Part shown: positions 1 to 9,439 of the stretch, piece after piece
Layout: every line of letters begins with the position of its first letter
Numbering within the stretch: the stretch's first letter is position 1
Source: Azospirillum sp. TSO35-2
GTDB lineage: Bacteria; Pseudomonadota; Alphaproteobacteria; Azospirillales; Azospirillaceae
Direction: 5' to 3'
DNA length: 64,000 nucleotides
Assembly (NCBI RefSeq): GCF_003116095.1
Contig: NZ_LGRA01000021.1
Coordinates: forward strand, 348,451 to 412,450
Program-made: the position numbers and the translations under genes
The notes under the pieces: generated by a model
The model's input: only the letters and a program-made list of their open reading frames with translations
The model's database searches: none
What the model was told of the DNA's origin: nothing

Positions 1-866
1 GCGATGCGGGCCGGCCAGCCCAGCGCGTAGGCGATCGGCGTGCGCATGTCGGGCGTGCCGAGCTGCGCCAGCACCGAACCGTCGACATACTCGACCAGCG
101 AATGGATGACCGACTGCGGGTGGACCAGCACGTCGATCCGGTCCTCCGGGATGGCGAACAGGAAATGAGCCTCGATCAGCTCCAGCCCCTTGTTCATCAT
201 CGTGGCGCTGTCGACGGAAATCTTGGCGCCCATGTCCCAGGTCGGATGCGCCACCGCCTGCTCGCGCGTCGCCGTCGCCATGAAGGCGCGGTCGCGGGTG
301 CGGAACGGGCCGCCCGACGCGGTCAGGATCAGACGCGCCACGCTGTCGATCCGGTCGAAATCAAAGACCTGATAGATCGCCGAATGTTCGCTGTCCACCG
401 GCAGCAGCGTCGCGCCATGGGCGCGGACCTCCTCCATCATCAAGGCGCCGGCGCAGACCAGCACCTCCTTGTTGGCGAAGGCGACGATGGCGCCGCGGCG
501 CACCGCGGCCAGCGTCGGCTCAAGCCCGGCGGCACCGACGATGGCGGCCATCACCCAGTCGGCCGGCCGCTCCGCCGCCGCGGCGACGGCCTCCGCCCCG
601 GCGGCGACCTCGATGCCGGTGCCGGACAGCCGGTCCTTCAACTCCGCATAGGCGGTCGGATCGGCCACCACCGCCAGACGGGCGTTGAGCCGCCGGGCCT
701 GGTCGGCCAGCAGGACGGCGTTGCGGTTGGCGGTCAGCGCCTCAACCGGGAAACGCTCCGGATCGCGGGCGACGAGGTCCACCGTCTGGGTCCCGACCGA
801 GCCGGTCGACCCGAGGATCGTCACGCTGCGCGGCGTGTCCGACCCCACTCCCGCCTTTACCACCAT
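1..866 (-). CDS. dxr: 1-deoxy-D-xylulose 5-phosphate reductoisomerase (C-terminus outside window)
   Basis: Catalyses the NADPH-dependent conversion of DXP to 2-C-methyl-D-erythritol 4-phosphate, the committed step of the MEP isoprenoid pathway in the cytosol. Translating the minus strand from 866 gives an N-terminal NADPH-binding Rossmann motif ([12 protein letters not shown]), then the NKEVLV segment and the substrate/metal-site segment [11 protein letters not shown]. About 288 of the usual ~390 residues are present and the frame runs off the left edge open. The ATG at 866 overlaps the end of cdsA by 10 bp, so the two are probably translationally coupled at the end of the rpsB-to-dxr series. 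A short leader of about 15 residues precedes the Rossmann strand; a slightly later start is possible. Confidence 0.93.
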   Translation of the reverse strand, partial: MVVKAGVGSDTPRSVTILGSTGSVGTQTVDLVARDPERFPVEALTANRNAVLLADQARRLNARLAVVADPTAYAELKDRLSGTGIEVAAGAEAVAAAAERPADWVMAAIVGAAGLEPTLAAVRRGAIVAFANKEVLVCAGALMMEEVRAHGATLLPVDSEHSAIYQVFDFDRIDSVARLILTASGGPFRTRDRAFMATATREQAVAHPTWDMGAKISVDSATMMNKGLELIEAHFLFAIPEDRIDVLVHPQSVIHSLVEYVDGSVLAQLGTPDMRTPIAYALGWPARI

Positions 867-1759
867 GAGAGAACCGTTCCGAGGGTCGCGTGGAACAAGG
901 CCAGCACCGGAGCCGCGACCAGAAGCCCGTCGATGCGGTCGAGAATGCCGCCATGCCCAGGGATGAGCTGGCCGCTGTCCTTCACGTTGTAGCGCCGTTT
1001 GACCGCCGATTCGAAGAGGTCGCCGATCTGCCCCACCACCGCGATCGCGGCGCCGACCGGCAGGGCGATGTCCGGGCGGGCCGCACCGGAGACCAGCGCC
1101 ACCAACCAGCCGACCAGCGCCGCCGACAGCATGCCGCCGATCAGGCCGGCCCAGGTCTTTTTCGGGCTGATGCGCGGCGCCAGCTTCGGCCCGCCGATGC
1201 TGCGGCCGGCGGCGTAGGCGCCAATGTCGGTCGCCCAGACCGCCAGCATGGCGAACAGGAACAGCGCCAATCCGATAGTGGGCAGGTCGCGCAGCCACAT
1301 CAGGCCGACGATGCCGGCCGCGACATAGACAACGCCGAAGCCCAGCAGACCGCGGTCGTTGCCGCCGCCGGCGATCGCGGTGATGACGGAAAAGGCGATG
1401 GCAAGCCCGATCGCCGCGGCGGGGCCGGCGGCGATCTGCGCCATCAAAGCAAGAAGGATGCCGAAGGTCGACATCAGCCGCGCCGGCAGCCGGCGCGCGC
1501 TGGGAACGAGGTTGCCCCACTCCGACACGGCGACCACGGCGCCGAAGGCGATCAGGGCGTGGAAGACCCAGCCGCCGGCCCAGACGGCGCCCAACACGAT
1601 GGGCGCCATGACCAGGGCGGACAGCACGCGGACCTTGAGGTCGCCGGCCTTCGACGGCGCCTTGGACGCGGTTGCCGCCGGGTCGCCCGGCGGCGTCGCC
1701 TCAGCGGCTGCCGGCTGTGGTGGCGCCGAAGCGGCGTTCCCGTCGGTGGAACTCTTCAA
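857..1759 (-). CDS. cdsA: phosphatidate cytidylyltransferase (CDP-diglyceride synthase)
   Basis: Integral membrane enzyme that makes CDP-diacylglycerol from phosphatidate and CTP, the branch point of phospholipid synthesis. The 300-residue product has many hydrophobic segments and, at about residues 251-277, the family signature [10 protein letters not shown]...[11 protein letters not shown]. The first ~38 residues are Ala/Pro/Lys-rich and not conserved in the family; the membrane core begins near [12 protein letters not shown]. The ATG lies 59 bp inside the end of uppS, a long overlap, and no better start lies between it and the core. The 3' end overlaps dxr by 10 bp. Confidence 0.95.
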   Translation of the reverse strand: MKSSTDGNAASAPPQPAAAEATPPGDPAATASKAPSKAGDLKVRVLSALVMAPIVLGAVWAGGWVFHALIAFGAVVAVSEWGNLVPSARRLPARLMSTFGILLALMAQIAAGPAAAIGLAIAFSVITAIAGGGNDRGLLGFGVVYVAAGIVGLMWLRDLPTIGLALFLFAMLAVWATDIGAYAAGRSIGGPKLAPRISPKKTWAGLIGGMLSAALVGWLVALVSGAARPDIALPVGAAIAVVGQIGDLFESAVKRRYNVKDSGQLIPGHGGILDRIDGLLVAAPVLALFHATLGTVLSWW

Positions 1760-2441
1760 TCGCCGCCTCCAGGTCGCGCTTGGTGAAATCGGGCCAGAGG
1801 GTGTCCACGAAGACCAGCTCGGCGTAGGCCGCCTGCCACAGCAGGAAGTTGCTGATCCGCTTCTCGCCGCTGGTGCGGATGATCAGGTCGGGATCGGGGA
1901 TGTCGGCGGTGTAGAGCCGCCCCGACAGCGCCGCCTCGTCGATGGCGTCGGGCGACAGCCGGCCGGCCGCCACCTCCTCGGCCAGCCGCCGGGCGGCGTG
2001 CACGATCTCCTGCCGGGAACCGTAGCTGAGCGCCACCACCAGCGTCATCACCCGGTTGCCGGCGGTCAGACCCTCGGCGTTGGCGATCAGGCGGTTGATG
2101 TCGTCGGACAGCCGGTTGCGGTCGCCGATCACCCGCAGGCGGACGCCGGCCTTGTGCAGTTCGGCCACCTCGCTGCGCAGGTAAAAGCGCAGCAGACCCA
2201 TCAGGTCGCTGACCTCTTCCTCCGGCCGGCGCCAGTTTTCCGACGAGAAGCTGAAGATCGTCAGAGTGCCGATGCCAAGCTCGCGCGCCGCTTCCACGGT
2301 GCTGCGGACGGCGTCCACGCCCTTCTTGTGTCCGGCGGTGCGCGGCAGGCCACGCGCCTTGGCCCACCGCCCGTTGCCATCCATGATGATGGCGACGTGC
2401 GCAGGGGCCGTGTTGGACCGGTTGTCGTCCGCGTCGCGCAT
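1701..2441 (-). CDS. uppS: isoprenyl transferase / undecaprenyl diphosphate synthase
   Basis: Cis-prenyltransferase that extends farnesyl diphosphate with isopentenyl diphosphate to make the C55 lipid carrier for cell-wall synthesis. The 246-residue product matches the usual length. The catalytic diphosphate-binding motif [10 protein letters not shown] lies at residues 18-27 (Asp21 is the conserved Asp), and the C-terminal [13 protein letters not shown] and WPDF segments are present. It begins 6 bp after frr and ends inside cdsA. With dxr and cdsA it puts MEP-pathway, prenyl-carrier and phospholipid genes directly behind the translation genes, the standard alphaproteobacterial arrangement. 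Confidence 0.96.
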   Translation of the reverse strand: MRDADDNRSNTAPAHVAIIMDGNGRWAKARGLPRTAGHKKGVDAVRSTVEAARELGIGTLTIFSFSSENWRRPEEEVSDLMGLLRFYLRSEVAELHKAGVRLRVIGDRNRLSDDINRLIANAEGLTAGNRVMTLVVALSYGSRQEIVHAARRLAEEVAAGRLSPDAIDEAALSGRLYTADIPDPDLIIRTSGEKRISNFLLWQAAYAELVFVDTLWPDFTKRDLEAAIEEFHRRERRFGATTAGSR

Positions 2442-2447
2442 TCCGGA

Positions 2448-3005
2448 TCAGACCTGCATGATGTCCTTTTCTTTTTGCGCAAGCGCGTCGTCAACCAGCT
2501 TGATGTGCTGGTCGGTCAGGGTCTGCACCTTGTCCGACAGGCCCTTGAGCTCGTCCTGGGTGATCTCGCTGGCCTTCTCGGCGCGCTTCAGCCCGTCCAT
2601 GCCGTCACGACGGATGTTGCGGACGGCGATGCGGGCCTGCTCGGCGTACTTGTGGGCGACCTTCGCCAGCTCGGCGCGGCGCTCCTGCGTCAGGTCCGGC
2701 AGCGGCACGCGGATGACCTGACCCTCGGTCTGAGGATTGAGGCCCAAGCCGCTGTCACGAATGGCCTTTTCGACCGCCTTGGACATGCCGCGGTCCCACA
2801 CCTGCACGGTGATCAGGCGCGGCTCCGGAACGGACACCGTCGCGACCTCCTTCAGGTGCATGCGGTTGCCGTAGGCCTCGACGGTCACCGGCTCCAGCAG
2901 GCTGGACGAGGCGCGGCCGGTGCGCAGGCCGGTCAGTTCCTTGCGAAACGATTCGAGCGCGCCTTCCATGCGGCGCTTCAGATCCGATAGGTCGGGCGCA
3001 GCCAC
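2448..3005 (-). CDS. frr: ribosome recycling factor
   Basis: RRF splits post-termination 70S ribosomes together with EF-G. The 185-residue product has the usual RRF length and the conserved segments LTGLRTGRASSSLLEPV, RNIRRDG and QTLTDQHIKLVD near the C-terminus, which forms the long three-helix domain. The start codon is GTG at 3005, 4 bp after the pyrH stop, with a good Shine-Dalgarno (GGGAG) upstream. Cytoplasmic. Confidence 0.96.
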   Translation of the reverse strand: MAAPDLSDLKRRMEGALESFRKELTGLRTGRASSSLLEPVTVEAYGNRMHLKEVATVSVPEPRLITVQVWDRGMSKAVEKAIRDSGLGLNPQTEGQVIRVPLPDLTQERRAELAKVAHKYAEQARIAVRNIRRDGMDGLKRAEKASEITQDELKGLSDKVQTLTDQHIKLVDDALAQKEKDIMQV

Positions 3006-3009
3006 GGGC

Positions 3010-3765
3010 CTACTCCCTTTCTTCCGTTATGATGGTGTGCTTGCCACGGCCCTGCATCACTTCGGCGAAGGCGCCGGGCGTGTGGATCGAGAAGACCAGG
3101 ATGGGAATGTGGTTCTCGCGCGCAAGCGCGATCGCCGACGCGTCCATCACCTGAAGGTCCTTGGTCAGGACGTCCATGTAGCTGAGACGGTCGTAGTGGG
3201 TGGCCGTCGGATCCTTCTTCGGATCGGCGGTGTAGACGCCGTCGACCTGCGTCCCCTTCAGCAGACCGTCACACCCCATTTCCGAGGCGCGCAGCGCCGC
3301 GGCGGTGTCGGTGGTGAAGAAGGGGTTGCCGGTGCCGGCGGCGAAGATCACCACCCGGCCCTTTTCCATGTGACGGACGGCGCGGCGCCGGATGTAGGGC
3401 TCGCACACCGACGACATGGGGATGGCCGACTGCACGCGGGTGATGACGCCCATCCGCTCCAGAGCGCTCTGCATCGACAGGGCGTTCATCACGGTGGCGA
3501 GCATGCCGATGTAGTCGGCCGACGCGCGTTCCATGCCGCCCGCCGCACCCTTCACACCCCGGAAGATGTTCCCCCCGCCGATGACCAGACTGACCTGGAC
3601 GCCGAGGCCGATCACCGTCTTCACCTCGTTGGCGATCCGGTTGACCATCTCGGGGTCGAGGCCGTAGTCGCGCTGACCCATCAGCGCCTCGCCCGACACC
3701 TTGAGAAGGACCCGCTTGTAGCGGGTCTCCCCGACCGGTGCTGTGGTCCCGGTGGTCTCGGCCAT
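3010..3765 (-). CDS. pyrH: UMP kinase
   Basis: Phosphorylates UMP to UDP in pyrimidine nucleotide synthesis; bacterial UMP kinases are hexameric amino-acid-kinase-fold enzymes regulated by GTP and UTP. The 251-residue sequence shows [13 protein letters not shown] near the N-terminus, the glycine loop [10 protein letters not shown] and the C-terminal [11 protein letters not shown]. It sits between tsf and frr, with 50 bp to tsf and 4 bp to frr, consistent with one transcript. Confidence 0.96.
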   Translation of the reverse strand: MAETTGTTAPVGETRYKRVLLKVSGEALMGQRDYGLDPEMVNRIANEVKTVIGLGVQVSLVIGGGNIFRGVKGAAGGMERASADYIGMLATVMNALSMQSALERMGVITRVQSAIPMSSVCEPYIRRRAVRHMEKGRVVIFAAGTGNPFFTTDTAAALRASEMGCDGLLKGTQVDGVYTADPKKDPTATHYDRLSYMDVLTKDLQVMDASAIALARENHIPILVFSIHTPGAFAEVMQGRGKHTIITEERE

Positions 3766-3815
3766 GGGGGGAACGCTCCCTTGCTGTTTCGGAATGCGGT
3801 GGTCGGCGCGGACCG

Positions 3816-4748
3816 TCAGGCCTGGCCGCCGGCGGCGGCGGCGACTTCGGCGGCGAAGTCGGACTGGGCCTTCTCGATGCCCTCGCCCAGGGCGAAGCGG
3901 GCGAAGGCCGTGACCTTGACCGGGGCGCCGATGTCCTTGGCGGCGTTCTCGACCACCTTGCGGACCTTGGTCTCGCCGTCGATCACGTAGGTCTGCTCGA
4001 GCAGGCAGACTTCCTCGTAGAACTTGCGGACGCGGCCTTCGACCATCTTCTCGATGATGGCTTCCGGCTTGCCCGAGGCGCGGGCCTGTTCGGCCAGCAC
4101 GCTGCGCTCACGCTCCAGCGACGAGCTGTCGACGTCGGCGATGTCCAGGGCGTCCGGACGGGCGGCGGCGATGTGCATGGCGACCTGCTTGCCCAGATCG
4201 GCCAGCTTGGCGGTGTCGCCGGTCGACTCCAGCGCGACCAGCACGCCGATCTTGCCCAGGCCCGGCGCGATGGCCGAGTGGACGTAGCTGACCACCACGC
4301 CGGCCGAGACCGACAGGGTGACGGCGCGGCGCAGGTTCATGTTCTCGCCGACGGTGGCGATCAGGCTGGTCAGCTCGTCCTGCGCGGTGTGCGCGGTGCC
4401 CGGATAGGCGGCGGCCTTCAGGGCCTCCACGTCGCCGGCGCTGGTCAGGGCCAGTTCGGCGCAGGTGGCGGCGAAAGCCTGGAACTTGTCGTTGCGGGCG
4501 ACGAAGTCGGTCTCGGCGTTCACCTCGACGACGGCACCCTTGGTGCCGGCGGTGGCGACGGCGACCAGGCCTTCGGCGGCGACGCGGCCCGACTTCTTGG
4601 CGGCGGCGGCAAGGCCCTTCTTGCGCAGCCAGTCGACGGCGCCCTCAAGGTCGCCCTGCGTCTCGTTCAGCGCCTTCTTGCAGTCCATCATGCCCGCGCC
4701 GGTCTTCTCGCGCAGTTCCTTGACGAGCGAGGCGGTAATCTCGGCCAT
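3816..4748 (-). CDS. tsf: elongation factor Ts
   Basis: Guanine nucleotide exchange factor for EF-Tu. The 310-residue product has the UBA-like N-terminus ([20 protein letters not shown]) and the EF-Tu-contacting TDFVARN motif at about residues 80-86. The reading frame is open 7 codons further upstream, but ATG 4748 is chosen because it has an AGAGGG Shine-Dalgarno about 6 bp before it and gives the conserved family N-terminus. A perfect terminator-like hairpin lies between rpsB and this gene, so tsf is probably expressed by read-through or from an additional promoter. Confidence 0.96.
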   Translation of the reverse strand: MAEITASLVKELREKTGAGMMDCKKALNETQGDLEGAVDWLRKKGLAAAAKKSGRVAAEGLVAVATAGTKGAVVEVNAETDFVARNDKFQAFAATCAELALTSAGDVEALKAAAYPGTAHTAQDELTSLIATVGENMNLRRAVTLSVSAGVVVSYVHSAIAPGLGKIGVLVALESTGDTAKLADLGKQVAMHIAAARPDALDIADVDSSSLERERSVLAEQARASGKPEAIIEKMVEGRVRKFYEEVCLLEQTYVIDGETKVRKVVENAAKDIGAPVKVTAFARFALGEGIEKAQSDFAAEVAAAAGGQA

Positions 4749-4825
4749 GTTGCGCCCTCTTCTTTCCAAGCGATCCGGCAGGCGGATCGGATTGAGTCAC
4801 AAAGTCAAAACGGGTGGCAACCCAT

Positions 4826-4866
4826 AAAAAAGGCAGCCGGGCCATAGGTCATAAGGCCCGGCTGCC
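4826..4866 (-). terminator. Rho-independent terminator/attenuator between rpsB and tsf
   Basis: A perfect 12-bp stem (4832-4843 pairs with 4855-4866), rich in G/C, closes an 11-nt loop and is followed on the minus strand by six T residues. The orientation is unambiguous because only the minus-strand 3' side has the T run. It lies 15 bp after the rpsB stop and about 78 bp before the tsf start, so it should make part of the rpsB transcript end before tsf. Confidence 0.85.
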
Positions 4867-4881
4867 CTTCAACCGTCAGGG

Positions 4882-5667
4882 TCAGGCCTGAGCGGCGGGC
4901 TCGGCAGCGACCTCTTCTTCCGGCAGCTGCTCGGCCGGAGCGTCCTCGGCGGAACCGACGTCGATGCCGGCGGCGCTCATCTCGGCCTGCAGGCCGTCAA
5001 GCACGGCGCCGACCGTCAGGTCGCAGTACATCTCGATGGCGCGCAGGGCGTCGTCGTTGCCCGGGATCGGGAAGGCCACGCCGTCCGGATCGGAGTTGCT
5101 GTCGAGGACCGCGATGACCGGGATGCCCAGCTTGTTGGCTTCCTTGACCGCGATCGACTCCTTGTTGGTGTCGATGATGAAGATGACGTCCGGCAGGCCG
5201 CCCATCTCCTTGATGCCGCCCAGCGCGCGCTCCAGCTTGTCGCGCTCGCGCGTCAGCTCCAGGACTTCGCGCTTGGTCAGGCCCGAGGTGTCGGCGCCCA
5301 GGCGCTCTTCCATCTCGCGCAGGCGCTTGATCGACTGGGAGATCGTCTTCCAGTTGGTCAGCATGCCGCCGAGCCAGCGGTGGTTGACGTAGTACTGGCC
5401 GCACTTGGCGGCGGCCTCGGCGATGCGCTCCTGGGCCTGGCGCTTGGTGCCGACGAACAGGACGCGGCCACCGCCGGCGACGACGTCACGCACGGCCTGG
5501 AGGGCGCGGTGCAGCATCGGGACGGTCTGTTCCAGATCGATGATGTGCACGCCGTTGCGCACGCCGAAGATGTACTGGTTCATCTTCGGGTTCCAGCGGC
5601 GGGTGTGGTGACCGAAGTGGACACCGGCCTCGAGCAGCTGGCGCATGGTGAAGGTGGGCATGGTCAT
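4882..5667 (-). CDS. rpsB: 30S ribosomal protein S2
   Basis: Structural protein of the 30S subunit, needed for S1 binding. The product is 261 residues from ATG 5667 and carries the S2 hallmarks [26 protein letters not shown] and [19 protein letters not shown]; the acidic Ala/Glu-rich C-terminal tail is an extension relative to the 241-residue E. coli protein. The frame is open upstream to 5889, but that stretch is not S2-like. ATG 5667 (MTMPTF) is preferred over 5661 because an AAAGGG Shine-Dalgarno lies about 11 bp before it. A strong promoter lies at 5809-5837, leaving a leader of roughly 135 nt. Confidence 0.96.
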   Translation of the reverse strand: MTMPTFTMRQLLEAGVHFGHHTRRWNPKMNQYIFGVRNGVHIIDLEQTVPMLHRALQAVRDVVAGGGRVLFVGTKRQAQERIAEAAAKCGQYYVNHRWLGGMLTNWKTISQSIKRLREMEERLGADTSGLTKREVLELTRERDKLERALGGIKEMGGLPDVIFIIDTNKESIAVKEANKLGIPVIAVLDSNSDPDGVAFPIPGNDDALRAIEMYCDLTVGAVLDGLQAEMSAAGIDVGSAEDAPAEQLPEEEVAAEPAAQA

Positions 5668-5808
5668 GTGGAAAAAATCCCTTTTTCCGGTTGCTCCGCC
5701 GCGGGCATTGTCGACAGCGCATGAGAACCATGGCTGACGACACCGGATCGGGCCATCGGGGTAAAGCCGAGGGTCCGCCAGCCCGCGTGAGGTTTTGACG
5801 ACGGCGCT

Positions 5809-5837
5809 TACATAGCCCCGCGCACCTGGGTTGACAA
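5809..5837 (-). promoter_or_regulatory. sigma-70 type promoter of rpsB
   Basis: Read on the minus strand: TTGTCA (5832-5837), 17 bp, then TATGTA (5809-5814). Both hexamers are close to the housekeeping consensus with ideal spacing. The -35 box directly abuts the aspS terminator stem that starts at 5838. Predicted transcription start is near 5802, giving a ~135-nt leader before rpsB, long enough for autoregulatory RNA structure (inference). Confidence 0.72.
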
Positions 5838-5879
5838 GGAAAAAGGCCACGCAGGGCGCGCCCCGCATGGCCTTTTTCC
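5838..5879 (-). terminator. Terminator of aspS
   Basis: Perfect 12-bp inverted repeat (5838-5849 with 5868-5879) containing AAAAAGGCCA/TGGCCTTTTT arms, with a G/C-rich inner region that can extend the stem. It begins 28 bp after the aspS stop. The A/T-rich arms give a T run on either strand, but only aspS reads into it. Confidence 0.8.
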
Positions 5880-5907
5880 CAAAGCACAAATGGCCGGCGA
5901 CGACCCG

Positions 5908-7725
5908 TTACGCCTGCGGCGCGGCGACCTTCGGCTTCGGCAGGTCGAGCTTCAGGTGCAACTCGCGCAGGCGGGCGGTATCGACCGAGGCGGGGGCCTG
6001 CATCAGGAGGTCTTCGGCCCGCTGGTTCAGCGGGAAGGCGATGACCTCGCGGATGTTCGGCTCGTCGGCCAGCAGCATGACGATGCGGTCGATGCCGGGG
6101 GCCGAGCCGCCGTGCGGCGGGGCGCCCAGCTTGAAGGCACTCAGCATGCCGCCAAATCGGGCTTCCAGCTCTTCCGGCGGGTAGCCGGCGAGCGCGAAGG
6201 CCTTGTACATCACCTCCGGCAGATGGTTGCGGATGGCGCCGGACGACAGCTCCACACCGTTGCAGACGATGTCGTACTGGTAGGCCTTGATGTCGAGCGG
6301 GTTCATCTCCTCCAGCGCCTTCAGGCCGCCCTGCGGCATGGAGAAGGGGTTGTGGCTGAAGATGACCTTGTTGGTCTCCTCGTCCAGCTCGTACATCGGG
6401 AAGTCGACGATCCAGCAGAAGCGGAAGGCGTTCTTCTCGATCAGGTCCAGCTCCTCGCCGATGCGGGTGCGGGCGAGACCGGCCAGCTTGGCCGCCGGGC
6501 CGGGCTGGTCGCAGACGAAGAAGACCGCGTCGCCGTCCTCGAGACCCACCAACTCGCGCAGCGCCGCCTGGGCGGCCTCCGGCACGAACTTGGCGATCGG
6601 GCCCTTGCCGCCGCCGGCCTCCATGATGATGTAGCCGAGGCCGGGGGCGCCGAGCCCGCGGGCCCAGTCGTTCAGCTTGTCGAAGAAGCTGCGCGGGCGG
6701 TCCGACACCTTCGGCGCGCGGATGGCGCGGACGACGCCGCCCTTCTCCACCGTCTGCTTGAAGGCGCGGAACTCGACGTCGTCGCGCTTGAACACCGCGG
6801 TGACGTCGGTGATGACCAGCGGGTTGCGCAGGTCCGGCTTGTCGTTGCCGTACTTCAGCATCGACTCGGCGAAGCTGATGCGGCGGAACGGCGGCTTGTC
6901 GATCACCGGCACCGATTCGCGGCGGAAGCCGCCGAACTCGTCGAACAGGCCGAACAGCACCGGCTCGATCGCGGCGAACACGTCCTCCTGGGTGACGAAG
7001 GACATCTCGAAGTCGAGCTGGTAGAACTCGCCCGGGCTGCGGTCGGCGCGGGCGTCCTCGTCGCGGAAGCAGGGGGCGATCTGGAAGTAACGGTCGAAGC
7101 CGGCGACCATCAGCAGCTGCTTGAACTGCTGCGGCGCCTGCGGCAGCGCGTAGAACTTGCCCGGATGGTTGCGGCTGGGCACCAGGTAGTCGCGCGCGCC
7201 TTCCGGCGACGAGGCGGTCAGGATCGGCGTCTGGAACTCGGTGAAGCCCTGGTCGATCATCCGGCGGCGCGCCGACGCGATGACGCGCGAGCGCAGCAGG
7301 ATGTTCTCGTGGATGCGCTCGCGGCGCAGGTCGAGGAAGCGGTAGCGCAGGCGCACGTCTTCGCCGGCGTCGGTGTCCTGGTTGACCTGCAGCGGAACCT
7401 GCTCCGCCTCGCCCTCGACCGTCATCTCCTGGATCTGGAGTTCGATCCGGCCGGTCGGCAGCTTGTCGTTGATGGTCTCGGCCGAGCGCTTCACCACCTT
7501 GCCGGTGACGGTGATGACCGATTCCAGCTTCAGCCGGTTGGCGACCTCGAAGGCCGGGTTGGACGTATCGACCACGCACTGCGTCAGGCCGTAATGGTCG
7601 CGCAGGTCGATGAACAGCAGCTGTCCATGGTCGCGCTTGCGGTTCATCCAGCCCGACAGACGGACGGTCTCACCGGCATTCTCTTCACGAAGCTGGCCGC
7701 AGGTGTGCGTGCGGTAGGGGTGCAT
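5908..7725 (-). CDS. aspS: aspartyl-tRNA synthetase
   Basis: Class IIb aminoacyl-tRNA synthetase that charges tRNA-Asp (and, in many alphaproteobacteria, tRNA-Asn as well; not decidable here). The 605-residue product has an N-terminal OB-fold anticodon-binding domain ([23 protein letters not shown], about residues 20-45), class II motif 1 around [16 protein letters not shown], motif 2 in [15 protein letters not shown] with the Asp-binding region after it, a bacterial GAD insertion in the middle, and motif 3 [12 protein letters not shown] near the C-terminus. The frame is open 33 codons upstream of ATG 7725; the later start gives the conserved [13 protein letters not shown]-terminus. Confidence 0.96.
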   Translation of the reverse strand: MHPYRTHTCGQLREENAGETVRLSGWMNRKRDHGQLLFIDLRDHYGLTQCVVDTSNPAFEVANRLKLESVITVTGKVVKRSAETINDKLPTGRIELQIQEMTVEGEAEQVPLQVNQDTDAGEDVRLRYRFLDLRRERIHENILLRSRVIASARRRMIDQGFTEFQTPILTASSPEGARDYLVPSRNHPGKFYALPQAPQQFKQLLMVAGFDRYFQIAPCFRDEDARADRSPGEFYQLDFEMSFVTQEDVFAAIEPVLFGLFDEFGGFRRESVPVIDKPPFRRISFAESMLKYGNDKPDLRNPLVITDVTAVFKRDDVEFRAFKQTVEKGGVVRAIRAPKVSDRPRSFFDKLNDWARGLGAPGLGYIIMEAGGGKGPIAKFVPEAAQAALRELVGLEDGDAVFFVCDQPGPAAKLAGLARTRIGEELDLIEKNAFRFCWIVDFPMYELDEETNKVIFSHNPFSMPQGGLKALEEMNPLDIKAYQYDIVCNGVELSSGAIRNHLPEVMYKAFALAGYPPEELEARFGGMLSAFKLGAPPHGGSAPGIDRIVMLLADEPNIREVIAFPLNQRAEDLLMQAPASVDTARLRELHLKLDLPKPKVAAPQA

Positions 7726-7962
7726 GGGTCGAAACACCTTGAAAAGGTCGGATTCCGGCGGAAAAAGCGGTCCGACACACCACACCGGACGCGCCCGAAA
7801 GTCAAGCTGCCATCCGGCCGCCATCCGGCGGAACGGCCAGCCCCCGGGGCGCCGATGGTCGCATCGCGGTGCCGGCCACCCCGGCAGCCCCCGCCGCCGC
7901 GCGCGTCGGCTCCGCGTTTCGGCGGACTTTCACGCGCCCGCACGGTCGTGTATGAAGCAACC

Positions 7963-9153
7963 ATGACGCTCATCACGACAAACGACGCCCTCCAGGCCTT
8001 CTGCCAGTCGCTGGCCGGGGTGGACTACATCACGGTCGACACCGAGTTCCTGCGGGAAAAGACCTATTGGCCCCAGCTCTGCCTCGTGCAGATCGGGGCG
8101 CCCGACGGCGCGGTCGCCATCGACCCGCTGGCCGAGGGCATCGACCTGGCACCGCTGTTCGCGGTGATGAGCGACCCATCGATCCTCAAGGTCTTCCACG
8201 CCGCCCGCCAGGACGTCGAGATCTTCTGGCACCTGTCCGGCCAGATCCCCACCCCGCTGTTCGACACCCAGGTCGCGGCGATGGTCTGCGGCTTCGGTGA
8301 AAGCGTCGGCTACGAGACGCTGGTGACCAAGCTGGCCGGCGCGCGCATCGACAAGTCGAGCCGCTTCACCGACTGGTCGCACCGGCCGCTGACCGAGCGG
8401 CAACTGACCTACGCGCTGTCCGACGTCATCCACCTGCGCCCGGCCTATGAGAAGCTGAAGCGCCGCCTCGCCCGCACCGGCCGGTCGCACTGGCTGGAGG
8501 AGGAGATGGCGATCCTGACCGACCCGCGCACCTATCAGGTCGATCCGGACAGCTCGTGGCTGCGGTTGAAGGTGCGCACCAACAAGCCGCGCTTCATGGT
8601 CATCCTCAAGGAGCTGGCGGCGTGGCGCGAGCGCGAGGCGCAACGCCGCGACCTGCCGCGCTCCCGCGTGCTGCGGGACGAGGCGCTGCTGGAGATCGCC
8701 GCCCACGCCCCCACCAGCGTCGACGACCTCGCCCGCACCCGCGGCATGGGCCGCGGCTTTGCCGAGGGACGGCAGGGCGCGGATGTCCTGGCCGCGGTGC
8801 AGGCCGGGCTGGACCTGCCCGACAGCGCCCTGCCCCGCGTCGAGCCGCGCGACGAACCGCCGCCCGGCCTGCAGCCGATCGTCGAGCTGCTGCGCGTCCT
8901 GTTGAAGATGAAGTGCGACGAGAACAACGTCGCGGCAAAGCTGGTGGCATCCTCGGCCGATCTGGAAGCGCTTGCGGCTGACGACCAAGCCGTAATTCCG
9001 GCGATGCAGGGCTGGCGGCGCGAGTTGTTTGGCAACGACGCGCTGGCGCTGAAGCACGGGAAGATCGGCTTGGCGGTCATCGAACGCCGCGTCCGCATGG
9101 TCCCGGCGGCCGAACCCCTCCCGTCGGCACCACCGGCCGAAACGGAACCTTGA
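7963..9153 (+). CDS. rnd: ribonuclease D
   Basis: 3'-5' exoribonuclease of the DEDDy family that trims tRNA and other stable RNA 3' ends. From ATG 7963 the 396-residue product shows ExoI VDTEF (Asp26, Glu28), ExoII FHAARQDVEIFW (Asp84) and ExoIII YALSD (Tyr150, Asp154), then an HRDC domain at roughly residues 210-290 (RSRVLRDEALLEIAAHAP, RGMGRGF). The frame stays open far upstream as shadow of aspS; the start is set by the conserved N-terminus. No strong Shine-Dalgarno is visible. Divergent from aspS across 237 bp. Confidence 0.93.
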   Translation: MTLITTNDALQAFCQSLAGVDYITVDTEFLREKTYWPQLCLVQIGAPDGAVAIDPLAEGIDLAPLFAVMSDPSILKVFHAARQDVEIFWHLSGQIPTPLFDTQVAAMVCGFGESVGYETLVTKLAGARIDKSSRFTDWSHRPLTERQLTYALSDVIHLRPAYEKLKRRLARTGRSHWLEEEMAILTDPRTYQVDPDSSWLRLKVRTNKPRFMVILKELAAWREREAQRRDLPRSRVLRDEALLEIAAHAPTSVDDLARTRGMGRGFAEGRQGADVLAAVQAGLDLPDSALPRVEPRDEPPPGLQPIVELLRVLLKMKCDENNVAAKLVASSADLEALAADDQAVIPAMQGWRRELFGNDALALKHGKIGLAVIERRVRMVPAAEPLPSAPPAETEP

Positions 9154-9439
9154 CCTTTTCGCATGGCGTCGGTTCGATGATCAAGGCGACCGGATGACCG
9201 ACGGGGTGCCGATGCGCCCGGTTGACGGTCTTAAGGGCTTTTTAAAGAAAGTTACGGTTAATGTAAGTTCGGCTGCGTAGGATCGCGTTGGGAACGATCG
9301 ATTCCGATACGGTTCCTGCGTCCAGCCGGACCGTGGATGTCGGACGGGTATGATCCGGGGCCACGGGAAAGAGCCGCAAAAGCGGCCGGTCATACAGGTG
9401 GTGGACAGGCGTGACGCTTGTTGTGGGAGTGAACGACTG

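Noticed and set aside
5890..7962. Very long plus-strand open frame extending rnd upstream through aspS
   Set aside because: It is the antisense shadow of aspS in GC-rich DNA; RNase D homology begins only at 7963.
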